The position numbers were made by a program, and so were the translations under genes. From Nonomuraea sp. NBC_00507 (GTDB taxonomy: Bacteria; Actinomycetota; Actinomycetes; Streptosporangiales; Streptosporangiaceae): DNA of 64,000 nucleotides. The notes beneath the pieces are model-generated. The model made no database searches and was not told where the DNA came from. It was given only the letters and a program-made list of their open reading frames with translations. The DNA lies in assembly GCF_036013525.1 (NCBI RefSeq), contig NZ_CP107853.1, positions 11,284,001-11,348,000 of the forward strand, in the 5' to 3' direction. Within the stretch, counting starts at the first letter, position 1. Every line of letters begins with the position of its first letter. Shown in pieces: positions 24,877-32,886 of the stretch.

Positions 24877-26288
24877 TAGCGCTTGTACTTCTTGATCGAG
24901 GAGTCGTTCTTGATCTCGTCGGCCTTCTTCTGGATGCGCTCCAGGTACTTGTCGGGCGTCAGGCCGCCCGACATGAGCTGGCCGGTGGCGGCGATGGCCT
25001 CGTCCTTGAGCGGGCCGTACCAGTTGAACCAGCGGTAGTAGACGGTGTTGGCACCTGCGTCGGTGACGGCCTTGGAGGCGCTGGTGACGCCCGGAGAGAT
25101 GTCCTTGCCCTCGGTGGCGCCCTTGACCACGGTCAGGGTGCGCACCAGCCCGCTGAAGTCGCCGGCCGCCTTCTTCGACAGCATGCCCCGCAGATACTCC
25201 ATGCCCGCCTGCGGGTGCGGGCTCTTGGCGGAGACGATGAAGTTCTCGCCCGGCTGGGTGTGCAGGGTGCCATAGGGCATTTTGTCGGACCCGGTGACGT
25301 CGGGAATCGGGAACATGCCGTACTCGAAGTCGGGCGGTGTGGTGGTCTTCTGCTCGTTCTCCAGCCAGGAACCGGAGGGCAGCATGGCGACCTTGTACTT
25401 GTTCTGCGCGGTCTGCGTCTGGACGTGGTCGAGGCCGGTGGTGCCCTCCATGAGATACTTGGCGCCGACCTCGGCCCAGGCGGTGGCCGCGGACTTCATG
25501 GCCTCAGTGGTCCAGGCGCCGTCCTCGAGGTTGTCGATGTTGACCAGCACCTCCTTGCCACCGATCTTGGCGGCCATCGTGAGCAGCGGCTCGTACAGGT
25601 ACTGCGGGAACTTGCCGGCGTAGGTGAAGGGCGCCATCTTGCCGGACTTCTTGATCGTCTCGCAGAGCGCGATGAACTCGTCCCAGGTCTTCGGGATCTG
25701 CCAGCCGTTGTCCCTGAACACCTTCTGCGAGTACCAGATGCCGTGGATGTAGTTGACGTAGCCCAGCACGCTGAACTTGCCGTCGTAGGTTCCGATCTCG
25801 ATGACCGACGGGTCGATGGTGTCCCTGACCTTGGTGTTCGGGTCGTCCCACGAGGGCGCGTCGAGCAGCGGGGTCAGGTCCTGGAGCTGGCCGTCCTGGG
25901 AGAGGGCGCCGAAGTCGATGAAGTTGGCGCCCGAGTTGTCGATCACCTCGGGCGGGTTGCCACCGGCGAAGCGCGGCTGCAGGACCTTGGTGATCTCCTT
26001 GGTCGCGTTGTGCTTGATCTCGACGTTCGGGTATTTGGTCTTGAACAGCGGCTGGTGGATGTTCTTGGCGTAGTCCTGGCCGAAGCCGCCGTCGAAGATC
26101 CACACCTCCAGCGGCTTGTCGGCCGCCACGCCGAACGGGTTGGCCGCGCTGGTCGCGGCCGGTGCCGAGGAGGCCGTGGCGGTGGGCTGGGAGGCGGGTG
26201 TGGCACACGCGGCCAGCGCCCCTGCCACCGGCACGAGGGCGGCGCCGCGAAGAAGCTCGCGCCTGCTGATGCGGGGGGTGGTGGACAT
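24876..26288 (-). CDS. Sugar-binding lipoprotein of ABC importer (NgcE-like)
   Basis: 470 residues from ATG 26288, preceded by AGGAG with 8-nt spacing. The leader combines a twin arginine (SRRELLRGA) with a lipobox LAAC near residue 27, so it is a Tat-exported lipoprotein. A Thr/Ala/Ser linker leads to a family 1 extracellular binding domain (PLEVWIFDGGFGQDYAKNI). That opening and the Trp-rich middle resemble N-acetylglucosamine/chitobiose-binding NgcE of Streptomyces. Linked genes for a SIS protein, an RpiR regulator and a BadF/BadG kinase also suit amino-sugar import. First gene of the coupled importer operon. The substrate is inferred, not shown. Confidence 0.85.
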   Translation of the reverse strand: MSTTPRISRRELLRGAALVPVAGALAACATPASQPTATASSAPAATSAANPFGVAADKPLEVWIFDGGFGQDYAKNIHQPLFKTKYPNVEIKHNATKEITKVLQPRFAGGNPPEVIDNSGANFIDFGALSQDGQLQDLTPLLDAPSWDDPNTKVRDTIDPSVIEIGTYDGKFSVLGYVNYIHGIWYSQKVFRDNGWQIPKTWDEFIALCETIKKSGKMAPFTYAGKFPQYLYEPLLTMAAKIGGKEVLVNIDNLEDGAWTTEAMKSAATAWAEVGAKYLMEGTTGLDHVQTQTAQNKYKVAMLPSGSWLENEQKTTTPPDFEYGMFPIPDVTGSDKMPYGTLHTQPGENFIVSAKSPHPQAGMEYLRGMLSKKAAGDFSGLVRTLTVVKGATEGKDISPGVTSASKAVTDAGANTVYYRWFNWYGPLKDEAIAATGQLMSGGLTPDKYLERIQKKADEIKNDSSIKKYKR

Positions 26289-26307
26289 ATCGACTACTCC
26301 TGACTTT

Positions 26308-27042
26308 TCATGATCCACGTCTGATTCGACCTGCGTAGCGGCTCTCGAGGGCCCTGTTGTGCTCGTCACCGCCCGTCACGTTCGCCGACAGGTAGATGGG
26401 AGGTGTCTCCCCCATCGCCACCAGCTCGTCCACCGCCTCGGTGACCACCATCTGCGCCAGCAACGCGGACGTGATCGTGGACACGGCACCATAACTGCCG
26501 CCGCCGGGCAGGTCGAGGATGGCGTCCCCGTACGGCGCGCCGTTGTCCAGCACGACGTCGGCCAGGTCGAGCAGCTTGCCGCCCGACGGGTGGCGCGAGG
26601 TCATCCGGCTGCTGTGCCTGACCGAGGTCAGCGCGATCAGCGGGTGGCCGCGGTCCTTGACGATCGTGGCCAGCTCGACGACCGTGCCGTTCACGCCGGA
26701 GCTGGAGATCAGCACGAACACGTCCTGCGGCGCCACCGGCGCCAGGCCGTAGATCTCATGGGCGATGGCCGGGTCCCGCTCCAGCTCCGGGGTCAGCACG
26801 CTCGGCGGGCGGCCACCGTACAGGACGAGGTCCCTGGGTGTGAGGCGGTTGCTGGGCACGAGGCCGCCGGCCCGTCCGGCGATCTCCATGGCGATGGCCT
26901 CGGAATGCCCGGAACCGAAAGCGTTTACAACGCCCCCGGCCCGGATCGAGGCCACGATCAGCCCGGCCGCCTGCTTGACCGGCTCGGCCTGGCTCTCCGC
27001 GACCTGATGGGCCAGGTCGAGGACCTTGGATGCGTACGTCAT
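26308..27042 (-). CDS. SIS-domain protein (UPF0309 family)
   Basis: 244 residues. Sugar-isomerase fold: the phosphosugar-binding loops are VVNAFGSGHSEAIAME near residues 38-53 and VFVLISSSGVNGTVVEL near 107-123. UPF0309 proteins are intracellular, presumed to bind or isomerise amino-sugar phosphates. The ATG follows the RpiR stop immediately, and the binding-protein gene starts 20 nt downstream, so RpiR, SIS and the importer are likely one transcript. Confidence 0.85.
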   Translation of the reverse strand: MTYASKVLDLAHQVAESQAEPVKQAAGLIVASIRAGGVVNAFGSGHSEAIAMEIAGRAGGLVPSNRLTPRDLVLYGGRPPSVLTPELERDPAIAHEIYGLAPVAPQDVFVLISSSGVNGTVVELATIVKDRGHPLIALTSVRHSSRMTSRHPSGGKLLDLADVVLDNGAPYGDAILDLPGGGSYGAVSTITSALLAQMVVTEAVDELVAMGETPPIYLSANVTGGDEHNRALESRYAGRIRRGS

Positions 27043-27912
27043 TCAGCCTCTTTCCACCCTATGGCTCTCCACGGCGCTGATCGTGCGCTCGAACGCCTCG
27101 TTGGTGCGCTCGTAGGTGCGTTGCGCGACCGCCACATAGACGGCGTCCAGCACGAACAGCTGCGAATGGACGGCGGCCAGCCCGCCGAGCCGGAACGTGG
27201 TCTCCCTGCTGGCGGTGGTCAGCACCAGGTCGGCCAGGTCGGCCAGCGGGGAGCGGGCGAAGGAGGTGACCGCGACCGTCAGCGCGCCGTGGCTGCCCGC
27301 CTCGGCCAGCGCCTCCATGACCTCGCGGGTACGGCCCCGGTGGCTGATGCCGATGGCCACGTCGCCCTGCTTGAGCAGCGCCGCCTCCGACAAGGCCACG
27401 TGCGCGTCGCCCGCGCTCCAGCCCGGGATGCCGATGCGGCGTAACCTGCCTTCGAACATGGTGGCCACGTTCCCGCTGGTGGAGACGCCAACCAGGAGCA
27501 CCCGAGGGGCCGCCACGATGGCGTCGGCCACCCGGGCCACCAGGTCGAGGTCGAGCCCCGCGGCAGTGTCCTGGATGAGCCGGGCATCGGCGGCGGCCAT
27601 GACCTCCACGGCCTTGTCGAGCGGGTCCTCCGGACCGATCTCGTGGCCGACGCCCGCGCCCCAGCCCGCCTGGGCGGCCCGGCCCGTCTCGGTGGCGAGC
27701 GCGACGCGCAACTCGGCGTAGCCGGAGAAGCCGAACGCCCGGCAGAACCTGGTCACGGTGGCGGGCGAGCTGCCCGCCCGCTCGGCCAGCGCGATGATGG
27801 TCGAGCGCGCGGCCTCGGCCGGGTCATCGAGAATCACCTCGCCGACCCTGCGCAACGCCTCCGGCAAACCGGGTAGTTCCGTTTCGACGCGCCCGAGCGC
27901 TCCTGAAGTCAC
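27043..27912 (-). CDS. MurR/RpiR-family regulator
   Basis: 289 residues, GTG start. N-terminal HTH_6 domain (RSTIIALAERAGSSPATVTRFCRAFGFSGYAELR, about 36-69) and C-terminal SIS domain (RVLLVGVSTSGNVATMFEGRL near 136; GISHRGRTREVMEALAEA near 180), which senses a sugar phosphate. First gene of the leftward operon; it probably controls the importer and the divergent kinase from the AT-rich intergenic region. The ligand is likely an amino-sugar phosphate such as GlcNAc-6-P or MurNAc-6-P. Confidence 0.9.
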   Translation of the reverse strand: MTSGALGRVETELPGLPEALRRVGEVILDDPAEAARSTIIALAERAGSSPATVTRFCRAFGFSGYAELRVALATETGRAAQAGWGAGVGHEIGPEDPLDKAVEVMAAADARLIQDTAAGLDLDLVARVADAIVAAPRVLLVGVSTSGNVATMFEGRLRRIGIPGWSAGDAHVALSEAALLKQGDVAIGISHRGRTREVMEALAEAGSHGALTVAVTSFARSPLADLADLVLTTASRETTFRLGGLAAVHSQLFVLDAVYVAVAQRTYERTNEAFERTISAVESHRVERG

Positions 27913-27954
27913 GAATATTCCTTCCGAACACCCGGTCTTCTGGCGAAAATTATT
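27913..27954. promoter_or_regulatory. Divergent control region of the amino-sugar module
   Basis: Between the RpiR and kinase starts. Contains the palindrome GAATATTC (27913-27920, next to the rpiR start codon) and GAAAATTATTC (27944-27954), AT-rich near-palindromes of the GAA...TTC type seen at RpiR-family operators. Assignment is by position and base composition only. Confidence 0.45.
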
Positions 27955-27991
27955 CTTGCTTCTCGGTCACGTCAACCCCCAGACTCAGACC

Positions 27992-29080
27992 GTGACGCAA
28001 TCGCTAGTGGTCGGCGTCGATGCCGGGGCCACGTCCACGCGGGTCTCCGTCCACGCGCTCGACGGGAGCCGGGTGGGATACGCGCGAGCCGGCGCGGGCA
28101 ATCCCACTGCTCACGGGCTGGACAAGGCGGTGGCGGCGATCACGGACGCGCTGGGGGCGGCCCTCGGGCCGCACGACGGCGGCCGGGTGGTCGCCTCCCT
28201 GGCCGGGGTCGCCGGGCAGGTGGCCGAAATGGTGCCCGCACTGGCGAAGGTCTGGGCCGATCACGGGATCGCCAAGGGGCCGCGGTTCATGGGCGACGTG
28301 CCGATCGCCTACGCGGCGGGGTCCGCCGAGCCCGACGGCTCACTGCTGCTCTCCGGCACGGGCGCGGTCGCGGCCAGGATCAAGGGCTACCAGCTCGACG
28401 TGATCGCCGACGGGCTAGGGTGGCTCCTGGGGGACGCGGGATCCGGTTTCTGGATCGGGCGTGCGGCGGCCAAGGCGGTCGTGGACGCCTTCGACCGAGG
28501 GCTCCCCGTCGAAGCCATCGACACAGCCGGGACAAACGCCCAGGCCATCGACACCGCCAGGACAGACGTTCAGGCCATCGACACAGCCGCGACGGAGGTG
28601 CCGTACGGACCTTCGGACGCGGCGAGGGCTCCCGGTCCCGTCGGCGGCCTGCTGACGGCCCTGGTCGCCCGGCACTTCCTCGGCGACGAGCGGCCGGCCA
28701 CACCGCGCGGCGTGGCGGACCGCATCGTCCGGCTGGCACAAGCCGACCACATGCGCCTGGCCGCTTTGTCCTCACTTGTCAACCAGGCCGCAGCGGCAGG
28801 CGACCCCGTCGCGCTCAAGATCACAGAGGAGGCCGCCGAGCGCCTGGTCGCCACGCTCAGGCGGGTGCACGTGTCCGGCCCGGTGGTGCTCGCCGGGAGC
28901 GTGCTCACCAGCGAAGGCCCGGTGCGGCAGGCTGTAACGGAGCTGCTAGCCGGCGAGACGGTCACGACGGCACGCGACGCGGCGGGCGCGGCGGCCTGGC
29001 TGGCGGCCCGCGCCCTGCTGCCGGAGGCCGACGCGAAGGCCCGGCACACCGCCTTCACCGCCCCGCCGGTGGCCGCTTAG
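27992..29080 (+). CDS. N-acetylglucosamine kinase-like BadF/BadG/ROK-fold ATPase
   Basis: 362 residues from GTG 27992; upstream frame is non-coding for this family. Phosphate-1 loop VVGVDAGATSTRVSVH at the start, phosphate-2 and sugar region LLLSGTGAVAARI near 110-123 and GWLLGDAGSGFWIG near 136-150, adenosine loop VVLAGSVLTSEGP near 295-308. The BadF/BadG family includes eukaryotic NAGK and bacterial GlcNAc/glucosamine kinases, so the product probably phosphorylates sugar taken up by the divergent importer. A three-copy 10-residue tandem repeat (AIDTAxTxxQ) interrupts the domain at residues ~174-203, in a surface position. No Shine-Dalgarno is evident. Confidence 0.85.
   Translation: MTQSLVVGVDAGATSTRVSVHALDGSRVGYARAGAGNPTAHGLDKAVAAITDALGAALGPHDGGRVVASLAGVAGQVAEMVPALAKVWADHGIAKGPRFMGDVPIAYAAGSAEPDGSLLLSGTGAVAARIKGYQLDVIADGLGWLLGDAGSGFWIGRAAAKAVVDAFDRGLPVEAIDTAGTNAQAIDTARTDVQAIDTAATEVPYGPSDAARAPGPVGGLLTALVARHFLGDERPATPRGVADRIVRLAQADHMRLAALSSLVNQAAAAGDPVALKITEEAAERLVATLRRVHVSGPVVLAGSVLTSEGPVRQAVTELLAGETVTTARDAAGAAAWLAARALLPEADAKARHTAFTAPPVAA
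28511..28600 (+). repeat. Three in-frame 30-bp tandem repeats inside the kinase gene
   Basis: Units 28511-28540, 28541-28570 and 28571-28600 each begin with (g/c)a(a/g)GCCATCGACAC and encode EAIDTAGTNA, QAIDTARTDV and QAIDTAATEV. The repeat is absent from typical kinases as I know them and looks like a recent slippage insertion that kept the frame. Confidence 0.8.
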
Positions 29081-29985
29081 TCGTCCATGTGCGCGGGCTT
29101 GGGACCGCCGTAGATGGGGTTCTTAGGCAGGCGGTCCTTGGTCACCAGCAGGCGGACGACGTCTGCCTGCGCGGCGTACGCCTCCCAGACGATCCAGTCG
29201 TCGCCGACCTCGGCCGCCCGCCAGCCTTCCGGCTCCAGCCCGTAACCCCCGCTGCGAGGATCCGGGCGCACGATCTGGAAGACCGCTTCCAGGCCACGTC
29301 GGCGCAGCTCAGTACGGACCTCGCCGACGGTCTTCTCGTCCGCCCGAAAGCCCTCCAACATTTCGCCCCGGCCCGTGGCCGGAAGGAGGTTGCGGTACCT
29401 CTCGCCGGGCTCGGCCGTGCGACCCAGCTGGATCCGGGCCCAGCCTGACCAGTCGCGGGGAACGCTGACGGTCATCGCGCAGCCGTCTTGTCCGAGCGTG
29501 CAGCCTTCCGGCGCTCGGCCGGTGTCGAAGGAGAAGGACAGGCCGTTGCTCGCGAGCGGCCCGCTCATGCTCATCCCCGCGATCTTGCCTACCCGGCTCG
29601 GGGAGGCGGGCACCACCTCGAGGTTCACGTTCAGGCCGACCGCCTTGAATCCCTCCGTGTACTTCGCGTGGTCGGCGAACGGGTCCTTGATCGTGGCGAC
29701 GTACGTGTCACCGCGTAGCTCGATGTCGATGGCCGAGTTGGCGTACGAGGTGGCCGGGCCGCGCTCGCCGAGAACGGTCGGTCCGACCACGGCCGCCGCC
29801 GCGAGCCCTCCCAGCGCTACGGCTCCGACGACGAGACGGCGCAGGCGCCGAGTCCTATGCCGGGCGTGCTCCGGCACCGGCTCCTCGGCGAGGATCGCGG
29901 CGAGGAGCGCCCGGGCCCCCGCGCTGGACGCCTGCCCCGCGAGATCCTCGTCGTGGACCCTGGCGAGTCGCTTCAGCTCGTTCAT
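29077..29985 (-). CDS. Membrane-anchored partner of ECF sigma factor (CU044_5270-like)
   Basis: 302 residues from ATG 29985, overlapping the sigma-factor stop by 4 nt (ATGA). A short cytoplasmic N-terminus (MNELKRLARVHDEDLAG) is followed by RRLVVGAVALGGLAAAAVVG, one membrane helix near residues 54-75, then a ~220-residue extracellular domain with two cysteines (EGCTLGQDGCAM). This architecture is typical of actinobacterial sigma-linked membrane proteins sometimes called CU044_5270 family; it may act as anti-sigma factor or as a sensor, though no zinc-binding HxxxCxxC anti-sigma motif is present. Stop region overlaps the convergent kinase gene by 4 nt. Confidence 0.75.
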   Translation of the reverse strand: MNELKRLARVHDEDLAGQASSAGARALLAAILAEEPVPEHARHRTRRLRRLVVGAVALGGLAAAAVVGPTVLGERGPATSYANSAIDIELRGDTYVATIKDPFADHAKYTEGFKAVGLNVNLEVVPASPSRVGKIAGMSMSGPLASNGLSFSFDTGRAPEGCTLGQDGCAMTVSVPRDWSGWARIQLGRTAEPGERYRNLLPATGRGEMLEGFRADEKTVGEVRTELRRRGLEAVFQIVRPDPRSGGYGLEPEGWRAAEVGDDWIVWEAYAAQADVVRLLVTKDRLPKNPIYGGPKPAHMDD

Positions 29986-30515
29986 GCGGACTCCATGACC
30001 ACGTGGTTGACGGAGACACCGGCCAGGGCCAGCGCCTTGGACAAACGCTTGCGCGCGCGGTGCAGCCGGATGCGTACGGCGTTGCGTGAGCAGCCGAGCA
30101 CCGAGGCGATCTGGGCCCGGTCCAGGCCCTCCCACGCCACCAGCGAGATCAGCTCCCGGTCGTCCTCGGACAGCTCGCGTAACGCCCGCGTGATCGTGCT
30201 CAGCTCGATGTCGCTCTCGGGTGAGCGGGCGTAGAGGTCGGCGATGTCGGCGTCGAGCGCCACGTGCCGAGCCTGCCGCCGGTGCTGGCCACGACGGTGG
30301 TTGGCCAGCACGTTCCTGGCGATCCCGTACAGCCAGAGCCTGGCCTCGCCGCCGCTCGGCAGCGCGTCGACGCGGCGCCAGGCGATGGCGAACGTCTCGG
30401 CGACCACGTCGGCCGCGTCCTCGGGGGAGTCGCAGCGGCGCATGGCGTACCCGAGTATGTGCTCGTATGTCTGCGTGTATACGGCCTCGAACCGGTCTTT
30501 CCGGTCGTCATCCAC
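29982..30515 (-). CDS. ECF RNA polymerase sigma factor
   Basis: 177 residues, GTG start. Sigma2 region around YTQTYEHILGYAMRRCDSPEDAADVVAETFAIAWRR (residues 13-48) and sigma4 near LREL...LISLVAWEGLDRAQIASVLGCSRNAVRIRLHRARKRL (113-157). It directs RNA polymerase to a small stress or envelope regulon, probably including its own promoter. Translationally coupled to the membrane protein downstream, the usual sigma/regulator pair. Confidence 0.9.
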   Translation of the reverse strand: MDDDRKDRFEAVYTQTYEHILGYAMRRCDSPEDAADVVAETFAIAWRRVDALPSGGEARLWLYGIARNVLANHRRGQHRRQARHVALDADIADLYARSPESDIELSTITRALRELSEDDRELISLVAWEGLDRAQIASVLGCSRNAVRIRLHRARKRLSKALALAGVSVNHVVMESA

Positions 30516-30602
30516 GGGCGGTCCCCATGGTCGGCCTCCTTGGTATCAGGGGTAGGGCACCCCGTACATGTCCGAGGCATCTTCAGCATTTCCGCTGATT
30601 TT

Positions 30603-30723
30603 TCAGCTCTTGAGCGCCCCGGCCGTCATCCCCGTGCCCACGCGGCGCTGCAGGAACAGGAAGAGCAGCAACGCGGGCAGCGTCCGCTTGTTCTGATCCT
30701 TGATGATCAGCACGTTCACGAAC
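30603..30723 (-). pseudogene. Remnant of a sugar ABC-transporter permease (C-terminal end)
   Basis: Read leftward, about 40 codons give VNVLIIKDQNKRTLPALLLF then LFLQRRVGTGMTAGALKS and a stop: the signature C-terminus of MalG-type permeases. Everything upstream of it is gone or out of frame. It shows that a sugar importer once stood here and was deleted. The neighbouring ROK gene may have been its regulator. Confidence 0.75.
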
Positions 30724-31405
30724 GCCCGCTTCCCCGCCACCGCAGCGCTCGCTGAGGCAGTTCAACAGCTTCTCGCCTAACGATGGACAGGAATCACGAC
30801 GGGGAACCATGAAGACTGATGCAGCACCCTTTCGGCGCGCAACTTGAGCAGTCGTCAGCGGTCCAGGTTCGCCGTATGGCCACCGCTCTCCTACAGCGGT
30901 GCCTCGATAGAAGCCGCCACGCCGTTTCGGATGCTCTCGCCCAACAGTCCCGCGACCAACAGCGCCGTTCCCGCGACGATATGCGCGTCAGCTGTCGAGG
31001 GGATCGCCGCTGCGGCGTTTCATCGTTGGGCCTTGCCACTTGACGACCGGACAGCCCGGGATGGTCCCCGCGCGTAGGCACGAGTCCGGACCTACCACTG
31101 CCGAACACGCAACCCTGGCTGCCGTCGTGGACTGTGGTACGCATCATCGGAACTGCTCCGATCGGTCGGCGGCGCGAGATCTCGCTTACGTACAAGACTT
31201 AATTAAGTCAACATTGCGGGCTAAAGTCGATCGCCTCGTCGGAGAAGCTCCGTTCGTGCGTGGGTTGACCCGGCCGATCTCTTCGGGCCGGGTCAACCAC
31301 TCAGCTGCGCCTGAAAACGCTGCCCAGATTGTGCGCGAGGCCCCGGCTGCACTTTCGTAGACGTTCGAACAAAGGAGATGCGTTCGTCCGAGCCTCCGGG
31401 CGACG
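30724..31405. other. Gene-free, decayed stretch
   Basis: About 680 bp of lower GC than its surroundings with no convincing coding sequence on either strand. It holds the perfect palindrome at 31196-31209 (listed separately). Several open frames exist but none shows a family motif or a good start; it looks like decayed DNA of the lost importer locus. Confidence 0.5.
31196..31209. promoter_or_regulatory. Perfect 14-bp palindrome, probable ROK operator
   Basis: GACTTAATTAAGTC, AT-rich in GC-rich DNA. The core resembles the TGCTAATTAAGCA overlapping the cellulase promoter at 32831-32843. It would suit the promoter of the deleted importer whose permease remnant lies at 30.6 kb. Confidence 0.6.
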
Positions 31406-32674
31406 TCACACGGCGGTTGCGTCCGCCGCCTCGCCCTCGGGGGACAGTGGTTCGGCGCTGTCCGTCGGACGGCCGTGGCCGAGGATCAATTCGCTCTGCA
31501 GGACGAGGACCGCCCCACCGACCGCCGCAGCGTCCGACCCGCTGACCGATGGCACGACCCGCACCCGGTGAGCCCGCCGCGCGAAGGTACGGCGGTCCAC
31601 CTCCTCCTGGATCACCGACTGGTAGATAGAACCGGCGACCGCGAAACTCGGCCCGGCGAGGACGACCGTGTCGAGGTCGAACAGGGTGGCCATGGTGACC
31701 GCGGCACAACCCAGATATCGGGCCGACCGTTCGACCAAGCCTCGGGCGGCCGGGTCGCCTGCGTTCGCCGCGGCCGCGAGCCGCGCGAAGTCGGTGAGGA
31801 AGTCGTCTCCGGTCGGATCGAGCGCCAGCCTCTGGCCAAGCCCGGGCGTCGTCAGCGCCTGCCTGACCAACGCGGCCGGGCCAGCGTAGTTCTCCAGGCA
31901 ACCGCGGTTGCCACAAGGACATTCGTCCCCGTTGACGTCGATGGAGATGTGGCCGATCTCCACGCTGTTCGAAGAGCTGCCGCGATATACCTCGCCTGCG
32001 ATCACCACGCCACCGCCGATCCCAGTGGCCATGTAGATGCAGCCGTAGGTGCTGCGTGGCTCTACCGCCCCCATCCAGTACTCACCGATCGCGGCCGCCG
32101 CCGCGTCGTTGTCCAACAGGACCGGCAGACCGAGGCTCTCGGCGAGACGGTCCGCGATGGGGTAGCCGAACCACTCCTCGGTGGGCTGCGGGGTCAGCAA
32201 CACACCAGTCCGCCGATCCTGCGGCCCATAGCTGACCAAGCCAACTCCCAGCACCTTGTCACGATCGACGGCCGCCGTGTCGAGCAGCGCGTTTACCTGC
32301 GTAGCCACCGACGGCAGACAGCGCTCCGGCGGCATCGACGACACTCCGCTGAACGACATCCTCGCGATCTGCCGACCGGCTAGATCGACCACAACGATCA
32401 CGCACGTATTGCGTTCCAGTTGCACCCCGACGCTGTAGCGGGCTGAAGGATTGAGCTGGACGAGCATCGGTCGCTTGCCACCCGTCGACGCCCCCAGCCC
32501 CGCCTCGACGACCAGACCGTCGACCATGAGCTCACGCACGACCTCGGAGATCGTCGGTGCCGTCAAACCGGTCGCCCCCACGAGCTCCACCCGGCTGATC
32601 GCCCGTGCCGCCCGGATCAAGTCGAGCACCATTCCGCGGGTCTTCGTCCGAGTTGCCCAGATGGGGCTCGTCAC
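31406..32674 (-). CDS. ROK-family repressor (XylR type)
   Basis: 422 residues from GTG 32674 with GGAGG 7 nt upstream. N-terminal winged HTH (ISRVELVGATGLTAPTISEVVRELMVDGLV, about 26-55) fused to a ROK sugar-kinase-like domain: DNDAAAAAIGEYW near 190, EIGHISID and the zinc motif CPCGNRGCLE near 247-256. The domain binds a sugar and releases DNA. It is divergent from the secreted cellulase; both an operator-like palindrome in the cellulase promoter and one near the lost importer suggest it controlled uptake and hydrolysis of cellulose or a related glucan. GC content and codons look ordinary. Confidence 0.88.
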   Translation of the reverse strand: MTSPIWATRTKTRGMVLDLIRAARAISRVELVGATGLTAPTISEVVRELMVDGLVVEAGLGASTGGKRPMLVQLNPSARYSVGVQLERNTCVIVVVDLAGRQIARMSFSGVSSMPPERCLPSVATQVNALLDTAAVDRDKVLGVGLVSYGPQDRRTGVLLTPQPTEEWFGYPIADRLAESLGLPVLLDNDAAAAAIGEYWMGAVEPRSTYGCIYMATGIGGGVVIAGEVYRGSSSNSVEIGHISIDVNGDECPCGNRGCLENYAGPAALVRQALTTPGLGQRLALDPTGDDFLTDFARLAAAANAGDPAARGLVERSARYLGCAAVTMATLFDLDTVVLAGPSFAVAGSIYQSVIQEEVDRRTFARRAHRVRVVPSVSGSDAAAVGGAVLVLQSELILGHGRPTDSAEPLSPEGEAADATAV

Positions 32675-32814
32675 CGTGCCACCTCCCACACCTGATGTAC
32701 GAAAGCTACCTTATTTTCACCCACCGCTGGGACGAGCAGCTCCACCTCCAAGCCCTTGAGCTGGGGTCCTATCCCGACCTCTAGGCGCCGTTCTTCGTGG
32801 ATATACCTTCGCAA

Positions 32815-32843
32815 TTGACTTTCATAACTTTGCTAATTAAGCA
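32815..32843 (+). promoter_or_regulatory. Cellulase promoter with AATT-type operator
   Basis: A -35 element TTGACT (32815-32820) is followed at the expected distance by the near-palindrome TGCTAATTAAGCA (32831-32843), which covers the -10 position. The start codon is 44 nt downstream. No CebR-type site (TGGGAGCGCTCCCA) is visible, so control is more likely by the divergent ROK protein. Confidence 0.55.
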
Positions 32844-32886
32844 TGCTGGAGCAGCTGTCCGCATCTATCTCGAACAGAGGGATCAG

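Noticed and set aside
30794..31195. 133-codon minus-strand frame in the decayed region
   Set aside because: Arg/Ser-rich with no start signal or recognisable domain; the region looks like degraded DNA, not a gene.
32690..32886. CebR-type operator (TGGGAGCGCTCCCA) before the cellulase
   Set aside because: No match or near match is seen in the intergenic region.
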